Origin: Chitinophagaceae bacterium
GTDB lineage: Bacteria; Bacteroidota; Bacteroidia; Chitinophagales; Chitinophagaceae
Assembly (NCBI GenBank): GCA_020403455.1
Contig: JADBXP010000020.1
Coordinates: 1 to 64,000 of the forward strand
Length of the DNA stretch: 64,000 bases
Reading direction: 5' to 3'
Under the pieces are notes generated by a model. It was not told the DNA's origin and made no database searches. It saw only the letters and a program-made list of their open reading frames with translations. Both the position numbers and the translations under genes were made by a program. Numbering within the stretch: position 1 is the stretch's first letter; the number at the start of each line of letters is the position of its first letter. Shown here piece after piece: positions 16,854 through 24,693 of this stretch.

Positions 16854-18000
16854 TATTCTTGCTGAGTCTGACAATGATCTCTGCTGCTTTTTCTGATGCT
16901 TTGGCACCGGTATGCAATTGGTTGCGCAATTTTTCATAGTCCGTTCCCATTTGAAGACGGACAGGTGTGCTGAAAAGTAGCTGCTTCAATTCTTTTTCAA
17001 TTTGCTCTGCTGTAACCTGATCTTGAATCAATTCGGTAACTACTTTTTTGTTCATGATCAGGTTGACTAGAGCGATGTAGGGAATGTTAATGAGACGTTT
17101 GGCAATGAAGAAGCTGATGGGACTTCCCTTATACACCACTATTTCCGGAATGCCCAATAGGGCGGTTTCCAGCGTAGCTGTACCACTGGTAACAATGGCT
17201 GCAGCAGATTGCATCAGTAGGGCATGCGTTTGGTTGCACACTTGAAATACCTGCGGGTAGGGTTCCAGCATGGACTGATAAAAGGCGGGGTCTAATCCAG
17301 GGGCCAAGGCAACGGCAAAATCATGCTGGGGAAAGAGCTTGGTCACTTCCAATAGAGCCGGCAGTACTTTTTTTATTTCCTGTTGGCGACTACCGGGGAG
17401 CAGGGCGATGATGGGTTGTTGCGGTGGTGGGGAGACAGTAAGGTTCTTGTGCCATTCAATTTTTTCAGTGGCTTTTTCTTTTTGCAATTTGTCAACTACT
17501 TCCAGCAAGGGATGGCCCACATAGTGTACTTGCCAGTTCCATTTTTGGGCGAAGTATTCTTTTTCAAAGGGAAGAATGCAGATCATTTCGTCAATGATCT
17601 TTTTCATTTTGATGACCCTTTTTTCCTTCCATGCCCAGACTTGTGGTGATATGTAGTAGGCAACTTTGTATGCTTGTTCGTGTGCCCATTCTGCTATGCG
17701 CAAGTTGAATCCCGGATAGTCGATACATACCAGTACATCGGGCCGGAAGTCGGTGATGTCTTTTTTACAAAAGTTCAGGTTTTGGAGGATGGTTGGAAGG
17801 TTTTTGAGTACTTCCCAGAAGCCCATGAAGGCGAGGTCGCGGAAATGTTTTACCAGCGTACCGCCGGCAACTTGCATGAGGTCACCCCCCCAGCAACGGA
17901 TGATGGCATCGGGGTCTTGAACTTTGATGGCCCGAATTAGATTGCTGCCATGCAGATCACCGCTGGCTTCTCCTGCTATGATGTAGTATCGGGTGGGCAT
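16831..18000 (-). CDS. lpxB: Lipid-A-disaccharide synthase
   Basis: A GT19 glycosyltransferase that joins UDP-2,3-diacylglucosamine and lipid X to make the lipid A disaccharide at the inner membrane. The N-terminal motif IIAGEASGDLHGSNLI, GGDLMQ, FMGFWEVL, IDYPGFNLR, YYISPQVWAWKEKR and LLPGSRQQEI, and later TSGTATLET, are all typical. Length is 389 residues. It ends a minus-strand run surE - small membrane protein - lpxB. Confidence 0.95.
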   Translation of the reverse strand: MPTRYYIIAGEASGDLHGSNLIRAIKVQDPDAIIRCWGGDLMQVAGGTLVKHFRDLAFMGFWEVLKNLPTILQNLNFCKKDITDFRPDVLVCIDYPGFNLRIAEWAHEQAYKVAYYISPQVWAWKEKRVIKMKKIIDEMICILPFEKEYFAQKWNWQVHYVGHPLLEVVDKLQKEKATEKIEWHKNLTVSPPPQQPIIALLPGSRQQEIKKVLPALLEVTKLFPQHDFAVALAPGLDPAFYQSMLEPYPQVFQVCNQTHALLMQSAAAIVTSGTATLETALLGIPEIVVYKGSPISFFIAKRLINIPYIALVNLIMNKKVVTELIQDQVTAEQIEKELKQLLFSTPVRLQMGTDYEKLRNQLHTGAKASEKAAEIIVRLSKNISASTSA

Positions 18001-18021
18001 GTGTGCCGGTTTTTGCGCTCA

Positions 18022-18318
18022 TTAGTACCATTTCAGGTAGAGAGCGAAGAGACCATAGATCAATGAAGCAATGAAAATGCCGATGGCAGTTTTATCGTGC
18101 TTGATATTGATATAGAGTGTAAAAATAAAAACGTTGGCCACCAGAGAAATGGTGATGATACCGGAGAGCAGGTGTCTTTCCAACATCAACACGTCGATGA
18201 ATTCTTTGATGGAGAAACTGCTGAAACGTGCTAGATAAAAAACAAAAAAGCCCAGCAAAGGGGTGGAGAATCCGAGTAGCAGTCCGAGAGGAATTTTGTC
18301 TTTCAGCAGGAAGTTCAT
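18022..18318 (-). CDS. Uncharacterised three-helix membrane protein (98 aa)
   Basis: Three hydrophobic segments are seen at about 10-30, 49-70 and 76-96. The family is not recognised, though small proteins of this sort commonly sit between surE and lpxB in Chitinophagaceae-like genomes (recollection). It overlaps the surE stop by 4 bases and precedes lpxB by 21 bases, so it is an operon member. Confidence 0.7.
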   Translation of the reverse strand: MNFLLKDKIPLGLLLGFSTPLLGFFVFYLARFSSFSIKEFIDVLMLERHLLSGIITISLVANVFIFTLYINIKHDKTAIGIFIASLIYGLFALYLKWY

Positions 18319-19109
18319 GCCAATATTTTTTCAAGTTTCTTTTTCAGGCGCAGGTGAGTGAGGTCAAATTGCACGGGAACTACGCTCACATATTTGTGTT
18401 GCAGGGCCCATACATCTGTGTCTTTGCCTTTGTCGAAATTAACGAAAACGCCGGTGAGCCAGTAATATCTTCTGCCATTGGGATCTTTGCGTTCATCAAA
18501 TTCTTCGTTGTATTTGGCATAGGCCTGTCTGCATACTTTGACGCCTTTGATTTCAGTGAGAGGTCCTTTGGGTATGTTTACGTTCAGGCAGAGATGGGGT
18601 TCGCTCAAGGGTTGCTGCATGATTTGTTCAACGAGCGAGCGGGCATAATGAGCGGCGGCAGTGAAATCTGCTTCGATGCTTAGGTCGAGCAGGCTGAAGC
18701 CGATGCTGGGAATTGATTCGATAGATGCTTCCAGTGCTGCCGACATGGTGCCGGAATAAATCACGTTGATCGAGTGGTTGGCACCGTGGTTGATGCCACT
18801 CAGACAGATATCGGGTTTGCGGTGCAAAACTTTGTCTACTGCCAATTTTACGCAATCTACAGGGGTACCTGTGCAGCTGTACGCCTCTACATCTTCAAAC
18901 AGGTGCATTTTGTGCAGGCGAAGGGGATTACCGATGGTGATGGCATGACCCATGCCACTTTGGGGTTTGTCGGGAGCTACTACCACAATTTTACCAAGAC
19001 CTTTCACAGCTTCAACCAGGGCACGAATGCCCGGTGCATGTATGCTGTCGTCGTTGGTAATGAGGATAACGGGAAGCTCCTTTTTTTTCTTTTTACTACG
19101 AGTTGCCAT
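18315..19109 (-). CDS. surE: 5'/3'-nucleotidase SurE
   Basis: Metal-dependent phosphatase that removes phosphate from nucleoside 5'- and 3'-monophosphates. Metal ligands are in ITNDDS near residue 18, PQSGMGHAIT, and SGINHGANHS. The usual Gly after NDD is Ser here. A lysine-rich N-terminal extension (RSKKKKKE) precedes the fold. It is the first gene of the surE - 98-aa protein - lpxB operon. Confidence 0.94.
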   Translation of the reverse strand: MATRSKKKKKELPVILITNDDSIHAPGIRALVEAVKGLGKIVVVAPDKPQSGMGHAITIGNPLRLHKMHLFEDVEAYSCTGTPVDCVKLAVDKVLHRKPDICLSGINHGANHSINVIYSGTMSAALEASIESIPSIGFSLLDLSIEADFTAAAHYARSLVEQIMQQPLSEPHLCLNVNIPKGPLTEIKGVKVCRQAYAKYNEEFDERKDPNGRRYYWLTGVFVNFDKGKDTDVWALQHKYVSVVPVQFDLTHLRLKKKLEKILA

Positions 19110-19222
19110 AGGCGCAAGATACGATTAAGTTCTGCAAGCCGGGGAAGCGGAAAAGGGGCGTTATACAAAAAAATTTGGTAGAAACTAAAAATGTTAGTAA
19201 TTTGCTGCTAAAACCATTAGTT

Positions 19223-19978
19223 ATGTCATTTGCCGGAAAAAATCTGAAGTATCTCCGCAAATTACGCGGATGGACGCAAGAAGAATTTGCCAACAAATTA
19301 TCGATCAAGCGCTCTTTGGTGGGTGCTTATGAAGAGGAGCGTGCTGAGCCGCGGCTGGAGGTGATGGAAACGATTTGTCATTTGTTTTCGATTAGCCTGG
19401 AAGATTTTTTGTTCAAGGATTTATCGGAGAAAACAGGGGGCAGTTATTTAGAGAGGAGGCGCAGTAGTAAGTTGCTGCAGAGTGGCAGTGCGGAAATCAG
19501 GTTGGTACCTATGAAAGCAGCTGCAGGTTATTTGAATGGTTATGGTGATCCGGAGTTCATTGATGAGTTGAATACATTTACGCTACCCATGTTGGCACCG
19601 GGTAATTACCGGGCTTTTGAGATTTTGGGTGACAGTATGTTGCCAACGCCGAGTGGCAGTGTGATTGTGGGGGAGAAGGTGGATAATCTGGAGGAAGTGA
19701 AGAACAGCAATACCTATGTTGTTTTATCGAAGCAGGAGGGTGTTGTTTACAAACGTGTGTTGCGCAATGCCAAATCCAGAAACAAATTGACCTTGCTCAG
19801 TGACAATCCGGTGTATGAGCCGTATCAGGTGAATGCGGAGGATGTGTTGGAGATTTGGCGGGCAGTATATATTATTCAGAAGGCAACACCTGCCCCCCGC
19901 TGGGATGTCAGCCAGTTGGCGGGGATGGTGAATACTTTACAGGAGCAGGTAAGCAGTTTGAAGAAGAAGTTGAATTGA
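19223..19978 (+). CDS. XRE-family transcriptional regulator with S24 (LexA-like) domain
   Basis: The start is ATG 19223, at MSFAGKNLKYLRKLRG. Residues 6-60 are a Cro/C1 helix-turn-helix (WTQEEFANKLSIKRSLVGAYE). Residues about 95-225 are an S24 fold with Ser in GDSMLPTPSG and Lys in VVYKRVLRN. An Ala-Ala-Gly at KAAAGYLNG could be the self-cleavage site. A coiled-coil-like tail (LQEQVSSLKKK) ends it. It may act as an SOS or stress repressor. The upstream sequence has GTTAG/CTAAAAC half-sites at about 19193-19214, a possible operator. Confidence 0.85.
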   Translation: MSFAGKNLKYLRKLRGWTQEEFANKLSIKRSLVGAYEEERAEPRLEVMETICHLFSISLEDFLFKDLSEKTGGSYLERRRSSKLLQSGSAEIRLVPMKAAAGYLNGYGDPEFIDELNTFTLPMLAPGNYRAFEILGDSMLPTPSGSVIVGEKVDNLEEVKNSNTYVVLSKQEGVVYKRVLRNAKSRNKLTLLSDNPVYEPYQVNAEDVLEIWRAVYIIQKATPAPRWDVSQLAGMVNTLQEQVSSLKKKLN

Positions 19979-20010
19979 TATTGGCAAGTTGGAGGCATTG
20001 GAAGTCGCAC

Positions 20011-20028
20011 ATTTGATAGTTATCAAAT
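20011..20028. repeat. Perfect 18-bp palindrome with 8-bp arms
   Basis: ATTTGATA-GT-TATCAAAT lies 33 bp after the regulator gene. It has no T-tract, so it is not a clear terminator. The gap 19979-20385 holds no gene; it contains this palindrome, three tRNA-derived repeats, and a second 16-bp A/T palindrome at 20249-20264. Confidence 0.6.
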
Positions 20029-20056
20029 CACTAAGAATTGGCTGTGGTTTGTTGAG

Positions 20057-20110
20057 TAGAAGTTTCCTAAACTTTTGATATAGGTTCGATTCCTGTCGGG
20101 ACTACATAAA
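20057..20110 (+). repeat. tRNA-Arg(CCT) 3'-half repeat, unit 1 (intact T-arm)
   Basis: The sequence folds as the 3' half of a tRNA: anticodon stem GAAGT/ACTTT (20059-20063, 20071-20075) with loop TTCCTAA (anticodon CCT), T-stem ATAGG/CCTGT around TTCGATT, then acceptor strand CGGGACT and A. The preceding 26 bases do not give an acceptor or D-arm, so this is not a whole tRNA. Its first 31 bases recur exactly at 21369-21399. It resembles the core left by integration into a tRNA gene. Confidence 0.65.
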
Positions 20111-20111
20111 G

Positions 20112-20170
20112 TCTTGATACAAGTTCCCTGCCTGCCGGCAGGTAGGGATTCTCGCCGGGACCACATAATC
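20112..20170 (+). repeat. tRNA-derived repeat, unit 2 (20-bp palindrome inserted in the T-loop)
   Basis: The header TCTTGATACAAGTTC and tail GATTCTCGCCGGGACCACATAA match unit 1. A 20-base near-perfect palindrome (20127-20146, CCTGCCTGCC/GGCAGGTAGG) is placed exactly between GTTC and GATT. Confidence 0.55.
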
Positions 20171-20250
20171 TTTTAATGCAAGTTTTCCGCCAGAGGCGGA
20201 CAGGCGGGCTTTCACGCCTTTAGTGGGGATTTCTGCCTCGACCACCATCC
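20171..20250 (+). repeat. tRNA-derived repeat, unit 3 (about 40-bp insert in the T-loop)
   Basis: The header TTTTAATGCAAGTTT and tail GATTTCTGCCTCGACCACCA diverge from unit 1. Between them (about 20187-20227) lies a hairpin-rich insert, with CCGCCAGAGGCGG, that is homologous to the insert of unit 4. Confidence 0.5.
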
Positions 20251-20385
20251 ATTTTTAAAAATGGGGTTAGCAACTTGGTTGACAAAAAAAGGGATACAGA
20301 TGTTTTGGGGAAGTATATTATACAATTAAGGAGATGTAAGGATGAATTTCGTGTGAAACAGTAAAATGCGCTGTTTTCTAATTGA

Positions 20386-21186
20386 TTATTTGGCTAACTC
20401 GTTGTTAAGTGTCGAAATCATTTCATGATAATCATATACTACTTTTCTAATGATACCTGTTCTATCAATAATGAAATGTGTGGGATATCCTGAAACTTTT
20501 AAAGGACCTTCCATAAATGTTTGAGGAACTGGCAATACAGCATAACTAAATTTATGGGTCAATAAAAATGAGTCAAGTTTTTCCTTTGAATCATATGCTA
20601 GACTTATAAAAAGAACATCTTTTCGCTTTTTATACTCTTTAACAAGAGCATTAAGCTCTGGCATTTCTTGAACACAGGGTAAACAATTAACAAACCAACA
20701 CTTTAAAACAACAATTTTACCTTTAATTGATTCATTACTATATACAATCCCATTAACATCTTCAAATTTAAATAGCGGCATTTCAGTGCCCTCCATTTTG
20801 TAATTTGTGTAAATAATATCTGCTACTCTTTTAACTCGTTTTTTTATATCATTATCAACTGAGGAATTCAATTTAAACAGTTTATATTTCAATTCAGTAC
20901 CCTCAATTTGTAATGCAATATATTCTCCTGTTGAGAGTTGTTTTAAAAAACTTTCTTTTGAAATAATATTAGATGAAACGTCCAAAGGAATGAATTCAGT
21001 TGAAAGTTTAATATTAGACTTAGTATAGTCCCACCAAGTTGTAAAATCTTTTTGAACATGATTCACATCAATGTTTGGATTGTCGGTATTTGAGCTTTGG
21101 GAATACGATAGATTTGAGAAAAAAATGAAGGTTATTAGAACTATGGAACCGGATACCCTTTTTATCTGTTCTTGAAAATTGCTCAT
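20386..21186 (-). CDS. Exported TlpA-like thiol-disulfide oxidoreductase, probably acquired
   Basis: The start at 21186 gives a signal peptide (hydrophobic run VLITFIFFSNL); an in-frame ATG at 21213 adds nine residues. The C-terminal half is a thioredoxin-fold domain of the TlpA/ResA type with the active-site CxxC in FVNCLPCVQEMPEL and the cis-Pro in GYPTHF. The N-terminal region (ending GEYIALQIE) parallels the paralogue at 37026-37751. The gene is much more AT-rich than most neighbours and lies between two copies of a 31-bp tRNA-derived repeat, suggesting gain by transfer. It would act on periplasmic disulfides. Confidence 0.8.
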   Translation of the reverse strand: MSNFQEQIKRVSGSIVLITFIFFSNLSYSQSSNTDNPNIDVNHVQKDFTTWWDYTKSNIKLSTEFIPLDVSSNIISKESFLKQLSTGEYIALQIEGTELKYKLFKLNSSVDNDIKKRVKRVADIIYTNYKMEGTEMPLFKFEDVNGIVYSNESIKGKIVVLKCWFVNCLPCVQEMPELNALVKEYKKRKDVLFISLAYDSKEKLDSFLLTHKFSYAVLPVPQTFMEGPLKVSGYPTHFIIDRTGIIRKVVYDYHEMISTLNNELAK

Positions 21187-21267
21187 TGCATATAATTGAC
21201 GCTTTGTTACCATTTCTGATTATTTGAATATAAGTTACCGATTATACTACCATTCCCCAAATATTCT

Positions 21268-21302
21268 AGTGCAGCAGCCTAAAAACCTCATTCTGCTGCA
21301 CT
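21268..21302. repeat. Perfect 10-bp inverted repeat with 15-base loop
   Basis: AGTGCAGCAG (21268-21277) pairs with CTGCTGCACT (21293-21302). It lies 55 bp upstream of the upper start of the TlpA-like gene, with no T-tract. The 21214-21590 gap otherwise holds only the tRNA-derived repeats. Confidence 0.55.
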
Positions 21303-21368
21303 CCTACCCACACAAATCTTAATCCAATCAACTGATAATTAATACTTATTAAAATAGATTGAAAAGAA

Positions 21369-21460
21369 TAGAAGTTTCCTAAACTTTTGATATAGGTTCT
21401 CTGCGAGAGCTGGACGGTCTTGGCTTCCTTTGGTGGGGATTACTGCCGGGACTACGTAAA
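21369..21460 (+). repeat. tRNA-Arg(CCT) 3'-half repeat, unit 4 (38-bp insert in the T-loop)
   Basis: Bases 21369-21399 are identical to 20057-20087, covering the anticodon arm to the T-loop GGTTC. A 38-base insert (21400-21437) is followed by the tail GATTACTGCCGGGACTACG. The insert is similar to that in unit 3 (shared GAGAG..GGAC, GGCTT, CCTTT.GTGG). Confidence 0.6.
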
Positions 21461-21522
21461 TTATTTATATAGCTAATCTATGCTGACCACGACAAGCGGA
21501 TCGTCAGCGATGGTGCTAATAT

Positions 21523-21541
21523 AAACTTTTGATAAAAGTTC
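21523..21541 (+). repeat. tRNA-derived repeat, unit 5 (header only)
   Basis: AAACTTTTGATAAAAGTTC repeats the header of units 1 and 4 with two changes. It runs into CTGCCAGAGCAGG, which looks like the start of an insert, but no tail follows. Confidence 0.4.
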
Positions 21542-21590
21542 GCTGCCAGAGCAGGAAATGCAGTGAAGCTTACAGACATTAACTGTTATT

Positions 21591-22274
21591 TTAATTTGTG
21601 ATAAATGCTTCCAGGCCTGCAACAATTAGACTTACCCGTTTTTGTTCCTGGTACGCAAGATGTGCACTTACCCATTCATAGATATAATTGGTTTCAATAA
21701 GATTTTTAAATTCTTCTTTTAGGTATTGTTTTAATAATGGAGCGCTGCGCTGCATTTCATCCCAAATCGCATTTCGATTATTAAGCACAAAAACGATGTC
21801 CTCAAAATCCGAGCTCATTCTGCCATCTCCTTGCCCTCGTCCTTTGAATGCCTCCAATTTTGTAGCAATAAAATAAGCTGGCTGAAAAATTCGGATTATA
21901 CAATCTTGCGCTAAGTCCTTATACATGGAATGTAAAAATCCCTCGGCATACCATCGATTTGTAAAACCCAAAACTGCTGCACTTGTTGGCATTACATCCA
22001 CTACAATTCCATTGATTTTGTATCTTCCTATTATTCCTGATTCAATGTCATTCACAAATCCCTTTCGTCGGAGCTGCTCTTCAACTTGTGTAAAGCCGGT
22101 GTAATCGACTAATTCAATCAGAATATCTACATCGTCGGTGGGTCTTATTTCTTCAAATGGACGATCTGAATACAAAGATACAGTAGCACCACCCACAAAG
22201 AGTATGTTATTAGCGAACTCCTCAAGGGCTTGATGGACAGCCTTTATTCTGGTGATGTTTTGATAATGACTCAT
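21591..22274 (-). CDS. Nucleotidyltransferase, probable toxin of a toxin-antitoxin pair
   Basis: A 227-residue DNA polymerase beta-type nucleotidyltransferase. The active-site motif is FVGGATVSLY followed by TDDVDILIE (the Asp-x-Asp metal pair), a further Asp in IVVDVMP, and the KLEAFKGRG helix, the pattern of AbiEii/AbiGii and related proteins. Its start overlaps the stop of the winged-helix gene by 4 bases. In related type IV-like systems the transferase modifies a cellular target (tRNA in MenT) and is silenced by the partner. The specific family is not certain. Confidence 0.75.
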   Translation of the reverse strand: MSHYQNITRIKAVHQALEEFANNILFVGGATVSLYSDRPFEEIRPTDDVDILIELVDYTGFTQVEEQLRRKGFVNDIESGIIGRYKINGIVVDVMPTSAAVLGFTNRWYAEGFLHSMYKDLAQDCIIRIFQPAYFIATKLEAFKGRGQGDGRMSSDFEDIVFVLNNRNAIWDEMQRSAPLLKQYLKEEFKNLIETNYIYEWVSAHLAYQEQKRVSLIVAGLEAFITN

Positions 22275-22786
22275 AGCAAAATTGCTTTTTTAAGTTCCGC
22301 TAATGCTACTTTAATCTCTCGAACCCGGCCAATGCGAATGATATCTATACATGCCAAAAGCTTATATAAATGCTCATCCCTACGAACTGCAACAGTAACT
22401 CCCTTATAAAGCGGCGTAATTGCAAGACCTCTAACAGAGCCGTTATCATCCGGCCATACAAATGGCAAATCTGAACTAAACTTTTTTTCGAAGAAAATAT
22501 GTGAGTGAGCAGTAGGAATACCAGTAACCAAGGTACCAGGAGCTTGTGGAAATACATATTGCAAACCATGCTCAATAAATTCTAGCAGAGATTGTCTGTG
22601 AACTATTCTGCGACTTTCATCTACCAACCCGGCCAAATGACTTCGAATTAATGATTCAGATATTTCTGAAATACTGATTGATAAGCTGGATGCTAAATCC
22701 CTATATTGCCACTTTATATTATCCAACGTAATGATCTTAAGTAGGATTACAATATCCTGGGGGCGCATGCCATTGTGTGATTTCAT
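22271..22786 (-). CDS. Winged-helix DNA-binding protein, probable antitoxin/autorepressor
   Basis: This 171-residue protein has an N-terminal winged helix-turn-helix (about 8-60: WQYRDLASSLSISISEISESLIRSHLAGLV) and a C-terminal domain with no recognised family. It is translationally coupled to the nucleotidyltransferase by a 4-base overlap. A perfect inverted repeat across its promoter is the expected binding site for self-repression. The antitoxin role is inferred from arrangement. Confidence 0.7.
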   Translation of the reverse strand: MKSHNGMRPQDIVILLKIITLDNIKWQYRDLASSLSISISEISESLIRSHLAGLVDESRRIVHRQSLLEFIEHGLQYVFPQAPGTLVTGIPTAHSHIFFEKKFSSDLPFVWPDDNGSVRGLAITPLYKGVTVAVRRDEHLYKLLACIDIIRIGRVREIKVALAELKKAILL

Positions 22787-22790
22787 GACT

Positions 22791-22823
22791 CAAAGATAGT
22801 GTATTGTTTGCAATTTGCAAACA
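22791..22823 (-). promoter_or_regulatory. Promoter and operator of the nucleotidyltransferase toxin-antitoxin pair
   Basis: On the minus strand TTTG (22818-22821), 19 bp, then TATCTTTG (22791-22798) is an exact Bacteroidota promoter, 5 bases before the start codon. The perfect inverted repeat TGTTTGCA-ATT-TGCAAACA (22805-22823) covers the -33 element and spacer, so a bound repressor would block the polymerase. Confidence 0.75.
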
Positions 22824-23054
22824 GCGAACACGCTTTATATAATGCATTGTATATCAATGATAAGAATAAATTAATACCCCGTCATTTGTTTTTTAAACTA
22901 AGTTGATTTGGTTAGTGATTACGTTTTGAATGAATATTCAAATCCATCTTTACAAAAAATTTCTTTTTAATCTTCTATTTGATACTTGGATAGAGACCAA
23001 TGAATCATCAATATGTCTTTAATTTAAAATTTACCAAGTATTTACGGGAATAAT

Positions 23055-23954
23055 TCATGTATAAAACTCTCTCGCAATTCTAAAAGTATTGCAGTGGGCT
23101 TCCACAATGGTTTTGACGTTGGGGGAATAGCCACCACCCATAGCGACTACTACCGGTATATTTTTCTTTTGTAATTGCGTGAACACATAGCGATCGCGTT
23201 CGCCGCAATCCTGCAGGGTCAATTTAAGTTTTCCGAATTTATCTGTGTCAAGTACATCTACACCACTGAGATAAAAAGCAAAATCAGGTTGTAGTCGGTC
23301 AAGTAAAACCGGAAGATGTTGGTGCAGCAAAGAAAGATAATCACCGCCGGAACAGCCATCTGCCAGTGGCAGATCCAAATCTGATTTTTCTTTTCTGAAA
23401 GGATAATTATGTGCGCCATGCATGCTCATAGTAAAGACCCGGGGTTCCTCCCTGAATATACTGGCAGTGCCATTGCCCTGGTGTACATCTAAATCAATGA
23501 TAATAATTTGTCTCGCCAGCTTTTTCCGTAATAAATAGGCAGCAGCTACCGCCATGTCATTGATCAAACAAAATCCCTCCCCCCTGTCAGCAAAAGCATG
23601 GTGCGTTCCTCCTGCAACATTGAGTGACACCCCCTCCTTCATCGCCCAGTGACAAGCATCGACTGTACCTTGGGTGATCATTTTTTCTCGTTGTATGAGT
23701 TCTGCTGACTGAGGAAAACCAATACTTCTCTGCTCAGAAGCAGTTAAAGAAAGTGTATTGAGTTTGTGCAGGTATTCTGTTGTGTGTACAGCGGTTATCC
23801 ATTCGTCGGGACAAATACCGGGAGCGACTATTTGATGGGGTTCCAACGTTCCTTCGTGCAACAACTGAGCAGGAATGAGCTCATATTTTACCATGGGAAA
23901 ACGATGGTTTTCCGGCAATGGGTGCGCATAGATGGGATGGTAAAAAATTTTCAT
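23055..23954 (-). CDS. Histone deacetylase-family amidohydrolase
   Basis: A 299-residue arginase/deacetylase-fold enzyme of the class seen in acetoin-utilisation (AcuC) and acetylpolyamine amidohydrolase proteins. The His pair is in GGTHHAF (His118-His119), the zinc ligands in IDLDVHQGNG (Asp156, His158) and SGVDVLDTD, and GGGYSP follows. It would remove acetyl groups from a lysine or polyamine; the substrate is unknown. It is the last gene of a minus-strand run that starts at guaA or earlier. Confidence 0.9.
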   Translation of the reverse strand: MKIFYHPIYAHPLPENHRFPMVKYELIPAQLLHEGTLEPHQIVAPGICPDEWITAVHTTEYLHKLNTLSLTASEQRSIGFPQSAELIQREKMITQGTVDACHWAMKEGVSLNVAGGTHHAFADRGEGFCLINDMAVAAAYLLRKKLARQIIIIDLDVHQGNGTASIFREEPRVFTMSMHGAHNYPFRKEKSDLDLPLADGCSGGDYLSLLHQHLPVLLDRLQPDFAFYLSGVDVLDTDKFGKLKLTLQDCGERDRYVFTQLQKKNIPVVVAMGGGYSPNVKTIVEAHCNTFRIAREFYT

Positions 23955-23994
23955 GATCGAATTCCAATTTTTTTCACCGGCGATACAACATCAT

Positions 23995-24657
23995 TTATAC
24001 TGCTACCACTTCCGCACCAACAATAGCGAATACCTGGTCCTTTTTTTTGGGCCTGATTGTCGCCATTCCACTAAATTGACTGAAAGCAGGTAAATATAAA
24101 TTGGGAGCCGAATAATAATAACATGGTAAGCGCAAACTTTGTTTGCCACTTCCTTTCATGGCAATGCCCGGATGCAGGTGACCCGAAATGATCATGCCTT
24201 CCTGCTCTGTGGAAAGCTCACCGTCCTCTGCATCATGCACAAAATAAAAAGGTGCCTGCCACCAATGGTGCTCAATCAATCGGATCTTCGAGCGTTCGTA
24301 CCAATCTTGGTGAAGAATATCGTGGTTGCCTTTGATGAGCATGAAGTTCACAGACGAAAAATTATTGCGCCAACGAATCCATTGTTCCATTTGTAAGTTG
24401 GCATGGCTGTGGAACATATCTCCTACAATCACTACCTGCTCCGGCTGAAAGTAACTCATCTGTTGGGTCAGGCGATGCAGGTCTTCCGTTGCTGTTGCAT
24501 CCGGCACCGCTAGTCCGTGTTTACGAAAATGTCCACTCTTGCCCCAATGCAGGTCTGATAAAACCAGCATTTTTTGTTCTTCCCAAAAAAGACAACGATG
24601 GGGCGAAAGCCAGCAATGTTGATCGATGGGGTTGAATAATAGCGGCGCTGCGTGCAT
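23995..24657 (-). CDS. pdeM: Ligase-associated DNA damage response endonuclease PdeM
   Basis: A calcineurin-like metallophosphoesterase of 220 residues. Motifs in order: SDLHWGKSGHFRKHG, VIVGDMFHSH, IKGNHD, and SGHLHPG. The N-terminal pattern around WLSPHRCLFWEE is that of the PdeM family, which usually lies beside an ATP-dependent ligase, an exonuclease and an Lhr-type helicase in a DNA-repair cassette. Here only the helicase precedes it. Confidence 0.88.
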   Translation of the reverse strand: MHAAPLLFNPIDQHCWLSPHRCLFWEEQKMLVLSDLHWGKSGHFRKHGLAVPDATATEDLHRLTQQMSYFQPEQVVIVGDMFHSHANLQMEQWIRWRNNFSSVNFMLIKGNHDILHQDWYERSKIRLIEHHWWQAPFYFVHDAEDGELSTEQEGMIISGHLHPGIAMKGSGKQSLRLPCYYYSAPNLYLPAFSQFSGMATIRPKKKDQVFAIVGAEVVAV

Positions 24658-24693
24658 ACAATGAGTAGAAGTGGCAAGATAGTTCCGGATGGT

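Noticed and set aside
20033..20104. Complete tRNA-Arg gene
   Set aside because: The 3' half folds well, but the 26 bases before the anticodon arm cannot form the acceptor strand (AGTCCCG expected) or a D-arm. It is treated as a tRNA-derived repeat.
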